Assembly: GCA_002238965.1 (NCBI GenBank)
Contig: MPNJ01000016.1
Location: forward strand, 1 to 64,000
Direction of reading: 5' to 3'
DNA length: 64,000 bases
Origin: Nitrospinae bacterium bin107
GTDB taxonomy: Bacteria > UBA8248
The position numbers and the translations under genes are program-made. Positions within the stretch are counted from its first letter, which is position 1. The number at the start of each line of letters is the position of its first letter. The notes under the pieces are model-generated. The model saw only the letters and a list, made by a program, of their open reading frames with translations. It had not been told where the DNA came from and did not search any database. Shown here piece by piece: positions 61,212 to 64,000 of this stretch.

Positions 61212-63170
61212 ATGATATGCAGCCTCAAAGCGCCCGGGGCGAGACTTGCTCTTCGTGTGAGAAATTTTTTGACGAAACCGGCGTGGCTTCTGGCTACCGG
61301 GTTGTTCTTGATGAGTTCCTACCCCGCTTCGGCACACATCGTCCCTCCTGAGGAATTACACCCCGTTGCCGAAAGCTATCGTCGCGCCAGTTTCATCTTG
61401 AATCTGAATCCTGTGCTCTGGCCACAGGTATGGTCAGATTTGAAACATATCGAAGAAGCGCTGAATGGAGTGAATTCTCCTGGCTCCAAGAAGTTCCCGG
61501 AAGAGTTGGCCATTGCCAAGCGCGTTGCTCAGCCCGTGGCGAGCGGCGATAAAGAACCGGATTTGGTCGCTGCGCGAAAAAATGGGAGCCGGTTGGTATT
61601 TTCCCTGGCCACGCGGGGAGTCGCCTCGCTCATAATCTCGCATCTGGACGCGATCAAGGCGGACTCGGACAGAGCCGAGGTCAAAAAGCGTCTGAGCCAA
61701 GCGCGAAGAATCTCCCAGGCTTTCGCCGGGACTTTGCCGTATCTGGATCCCAAGGCTTGGAAAAAGATGCAAATCCATTGGCTCGAAGCGAGTTCCCATA
61801 TGGGAGCCGCCGGAGTGATGGGAATCGGCGCAAAGCCGATGAATATCGAGAAAATCCGCGAGAGCATCTCATTCATCCGCGGGTACATACATGTGAATTT
61901 CTCCGAGTTTCAGGCCGGAATAGAACACAGGCTCCTGCCCCGACCCAAGGGGAGCGAAACATATACCGAAACTGCGCACGTACCTTGGCGCCTGCCGCCG
62001 GGTTCCAACATCAACAAACAACTCCCGCGTCCGAGACAGATTCTCGGAATGGCGGAGCGCGGTGTCAACGAGGCGGAAACCTTTCTCATCGCTTTTGGGG
62101 ATATGGCTTTCGACAGCGCAGAGATTTTCGGCGAACCCGCGCGCACCTTGGGGATGAGTTGCAACACTTGCCACAACAAGGGCGTGACGAATCCCGAACT
62201 TTTCATCCCCGGTCTTTCCCGGGAAAAAGGCGGCATGGACGTGTCGAACAGTTTCTTCGCAGGCCACGCCAACAACGGTCTTCATGATCCGCTGGACACG
62301 CCCGACTTGCGGGGCATTCGCTTCACGGCCCCATACGGTAGAAACGGCCGTTTCGCCTCACTCAGGGAATTCGTGCGCAACGTCATCGTGAACGAGTTCA
62401 ACGGGCCTGAACCCGACCCGATGATCTTGGACGGCATGATCGCCTACATGAACGAGTTCGAGTTCTTGCCGAACCCGAAACTCAAAAAGAGCGGGAGACT
62501 CAACCCCGAGAAAGTTTCCCGGGCGGCGTTGCGTGGCGAGAAAATTTTTCACCGGAAATTCCCCCAGATGATGGGCGGCATGAGTTGCGCGAGTTGTCAC
62601 ATTCCAAATGCGAACTTCGTGGACCACAAGCGGCATGACATTGGTTCCACGGGCGCGAGCCGGCTGTTTCACGTAGGCGGTATGGATACGCCCACCCTGC
62701 TCTCATCTAAATTCACGTCCCCGTATTTCCACGACGGCAGCCTGCCTACACTGCGGGCCGTGAACGAATGGTTCAACAGGCAATTCAAGTTGGGATTGGA
62801 ACGAAAGGACATCGACGACCTCACCGCCTACCTCGAAGCCGTTGGTGATGGCGTCCAGGGGATTGAAAATACAGTTCACACGCTGGAGTCGGAGTTGGAG
62901 GAGTTCAAATTTTTCCTCTCCACCTATGAGCGATTGAAGCAGAGAAAGAAAAAAGAGTTGATCACCGTCTTGTTGAAAACGGTGGTTCGTGAAGTGCAGG
63001 CCCACAAATGGGATGTTCAGGACAAGGAAAATATGCCGGTTCTCAATAAGATGGAAGAGAAACTGAATGAGGCCTTGAGGGCGCATCTTGCGGGTGACGC
63101 AAAGATGACCGACGACAAAATCGCGGCATATCACGCGCTATATCAGAAAAACCAGGACAAACTGAAATGA
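61212..63170 (+). CDS. Exported di-heme cytochrome c peroxidase/MauG-like protein
   Basis: A 652-residue protein with a signal peptide (about residues 20-44, ending ASA-H). The N-terminal 280 residues are helical and unassigned. The C-terminal part has two c-type heme sites, CNTCH near residue 317 and CASCH near 458, with the DTPDLRGIRFTAPYGRNGRF and DTPTLLSSKFTSPYFHDGSLPTLRAVNEWF blocks of the cytochrome c peroxidase/MauG family. A charged helical tail follows. It overlaps a PhnD-like binding protein gene (ATGA), so the two are probably co-translated. Confidence 0.85.
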   Translation: MICSLKAPGARLALRVRNFLTKPAWLLATGLFLMSSYPASAHIVPPEELHPVAESYRRASFILNLNPVLWPQVWSDLKHIEEALNGVNSPGSKKFPEELAIAKRVAQPVASGDKEPDLVAARKNGSRLVFSLATRGVASLIISHLDAIKADSDRAEVKKRLSQARRISQAFAGTLPYLDPKAWKKMQIHWLEASSHMGAAGVMGIGAKPMNIEKIRESISFIRGYIHVNFSEFQAGIEHRLLPRPKGSETYTETAHVPWRLPPGSNINKQLPRPRQILGMAERGVNEAETFLIAFGDMAFDSAEIFGEPARTLGMSCNTCHNKGVTNPELFIPGLSREKGGMDVSNSFFAGHANNGLHDPLDTPDLRGIRFTAPYGRNGRFASLREFVRNVIVNEFNGPEPDPMILDGMIAYMNEFEFLPNPKLKKSGRLNPEKVSRAALRGEKIFHRKFPQMMGGMSCASCHIPNANFVDHKRHDIGSTGASRLFHVGGMDTPTLLSSKFTSPYFHDGSLPTLRAVNEWFNRQFKLGLERKDIDDLTAYLEAVGDGVQGIENTVHTLESELEEFKFFLSTYERLKQRKKKELITVLLKTVVREVQAHKWDVQDKENMPVLNKMEEKLNEALRAHLAGDAKMTDDKIAAYHALYQKNQDKLK

Positions 63171-64000
63171 GCAGAGTCATGTGTTTCATCCGAGTATTAT
63201 CGCCGAAAGCGCCGGGGTTGTTTCTACCAGTGGCGGCTCTCCTCGTTTTCTCCACGTTCTTGTTCACTCCGGTTCCCGTTCGCGCGGACGATAGGGAGCT
63301 TCGGGTCGCGTTCATTCCGCTCGAGAATCCCGAGAAACTCATCAACAACGTGAAACCGGCGATGAATTTTCTGGAAAAAGAGATGGGGCGCAAGGTCCGC
63401 TATTTCATCACTTTGAATTACTCGGCCGCTGTAGAGGCCATGATTTCGAAAAAAGCCGATGTGAGCTTTATGTCTCCGCTACCTTATGTCCTGGCGAACA
63501 AGTATTCGGGAGTCGAGGCGGTTCTTGGGGAGATATACGACGGAAAACCTTACTACTATTCGAGGATTTTCGTTCGCAAGGACAGCGGCATCAAGGAGAT
63601 CTCCGATCTGAAGGGGAGGACTATCGCCTATGTCGACCCCATTTCGAGTTCGGGTTTTATGTACCCTCAAGACATTTTTGTTCGTGCCGGTCTTGTAAAC
63701 GGGGGAGTGGAAAAGCCTGAGGGCAAGTTTTTCCGAAGAGTTTATTTCGCAGGCGGGGATCAGCAGGCGGTCAACTCAGTGGTTGGTGGTTTCGTCAACG
63801 CCGCCGGAGTAAGCCAATATGCGCTCAATCTCCTTCGTCCCGATCAGCGCGATCAAGTTGTCGCCATCGCGCAATCGGCCAGAATTCCCAGCCACAACGT
63901 AGTTGTGCGCAAAGGGTTGGAGCCTGAAATCAGGCGAAAATTCATCGCGGCGATGTTGAAGATGAACCGGCCTGAAAATCGCAACATGATACGCAGTCTT
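63167..64000 (+). CDS. PhnD-like phosphate/phosphonate ABC binding protein, 3' end cut off
   Basis: At least 278 residues, continuing past the window. A signal peptide (about 1-40, ending VRA-D) precedes the PhnD-type binding-protein core: LRVAFIPLENPEKL, YSAAVEAMISKKADVSFMSPLPYVLA, and DLKGRTIAYVDPISSSGFMYP. PhnD-like proteins bind phosphonates, phosphite or other oxyanions, and some act as sensors. Translation is coupled to the di-heme cytochrome upstream, an unusual partner for a transporter protein. Confidence 0.85.
   Translation, partial: MSRVMCFIRVLSPKAPGLFLPVAALLVFSTFLFTPVPVRADDRELRVAFIPLENPEKLINNVKPAMNFLEKEMGRKVRYFITLNYSAAVEAMISKKADVSFMSPLPYVLANKYSGVEAVLGEIYDGKPYYYSRIFVRKDSGIKEISDLKGRTIAYVDPISSSGFMYPQDIFVRAGLVNGGVEKPEGKFFRRVYFAGGDQQAVNSVVGGFVNAAGVSQYALNLLRPDQRDQVVAIAQSARIPSHNVVVRKGLEPEIRRKFIAAMLKMNRPENRNMIRSL

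Overview
The window is a GC-rich (about 60%) chromosomal segment from a Gram-negative, probably uncultured bacterium. Evidence for Gram-negative: an outer-membrane porin-like barrel ending in Phe, a periplasmic di-heme cytochrome, TatBC and many signal peptides. The gene content (serA-hisZ-purA, SCP-x-type thiolases with DUF35 OB-folds, a UbiD/UbiA/UbiE set, luciferase-like, creatininase and cyclase enzymes) fits deep 'deltaproteobacterial', Nitrospinota- or Tectomicrobia-like lineages. That placement is inference; there is no rRNA or tRNA gene here to test it.

Layout. 0-5 kb: a repeat-rich gap with MITE-like elements, a minus-strand creatininase/deaminase pair, a decayed surface-lipoprotein fragment, and an orphan LysR gene behind an AT-rich leader. 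5-14.7 kb: DUF192 protein, luciferase-like monooxygenase, thiC under a textbook TPP riboswitch, a TMTC-like membrane glycosyltransferase with TPRs, an FG-GAP repeat protein and a porin-like barrel. 15-23 kb: a translationally coupled aminotransferase-serA-hisZ-purA operon, ccdA, acylphosphatase and tatB-tatC. 23-28 kb: a DnaQ/UvrC-like fusion, then an acyl-CoA ligase, thiolase and Zn-ribbon OB-fold set. 28-44 kb: a long plus-strand run with a degenerate NtrC-type regulator, a split UDP-GlcNAc pathway (separate uridylyltransferase, second nucleotidyltransferase, glmS, mutase, separate left-handed beta-helix acetyltransferase), a UvrD/PcrA helicase, gatC, ubiD-ubiA-ubiE and a homodimeric 2-oxoacid dehydrogenase E1.

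44-51 kb is the most accessory stretch: a DUF5678-like/retropepsin pair, a truncated second copy of the E1 3' end, an OLD-like AAA-TOPRIM ATPase, a pentapeptide-repeat membrane protein, an SNase-like protein and more MITE-like elements. 51-54 kb: a minus-strand thiolase and an HMG-CoA-synthase-like/OB-fold fusion that lacks the catalytic residues.

53.7-64 kb: a selenocysteine-encoding SelW-like gene that ordinary gene calling truncates (in-frame UGA at 53755-53757 in a CxxU motif, hairpin just downstream), overlapped by a MOSC-domain gene. Then come PhzF, an aminotransferase, a cupin, an orphan cbtB, a cyclase, a carboxymuconolactone-decarboxylase-like protein, amt-glnK, and a di-heme cytochrome coupled to a PhnD-like binding protein that runs off the right end. 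The strongest discovery-type observations are the selenoprotein operon, the E1 remnant, the catalytically depleted thiolase-fold protein, the degenerate NtrC-like regulator, and the families of composite palindromic repeats.
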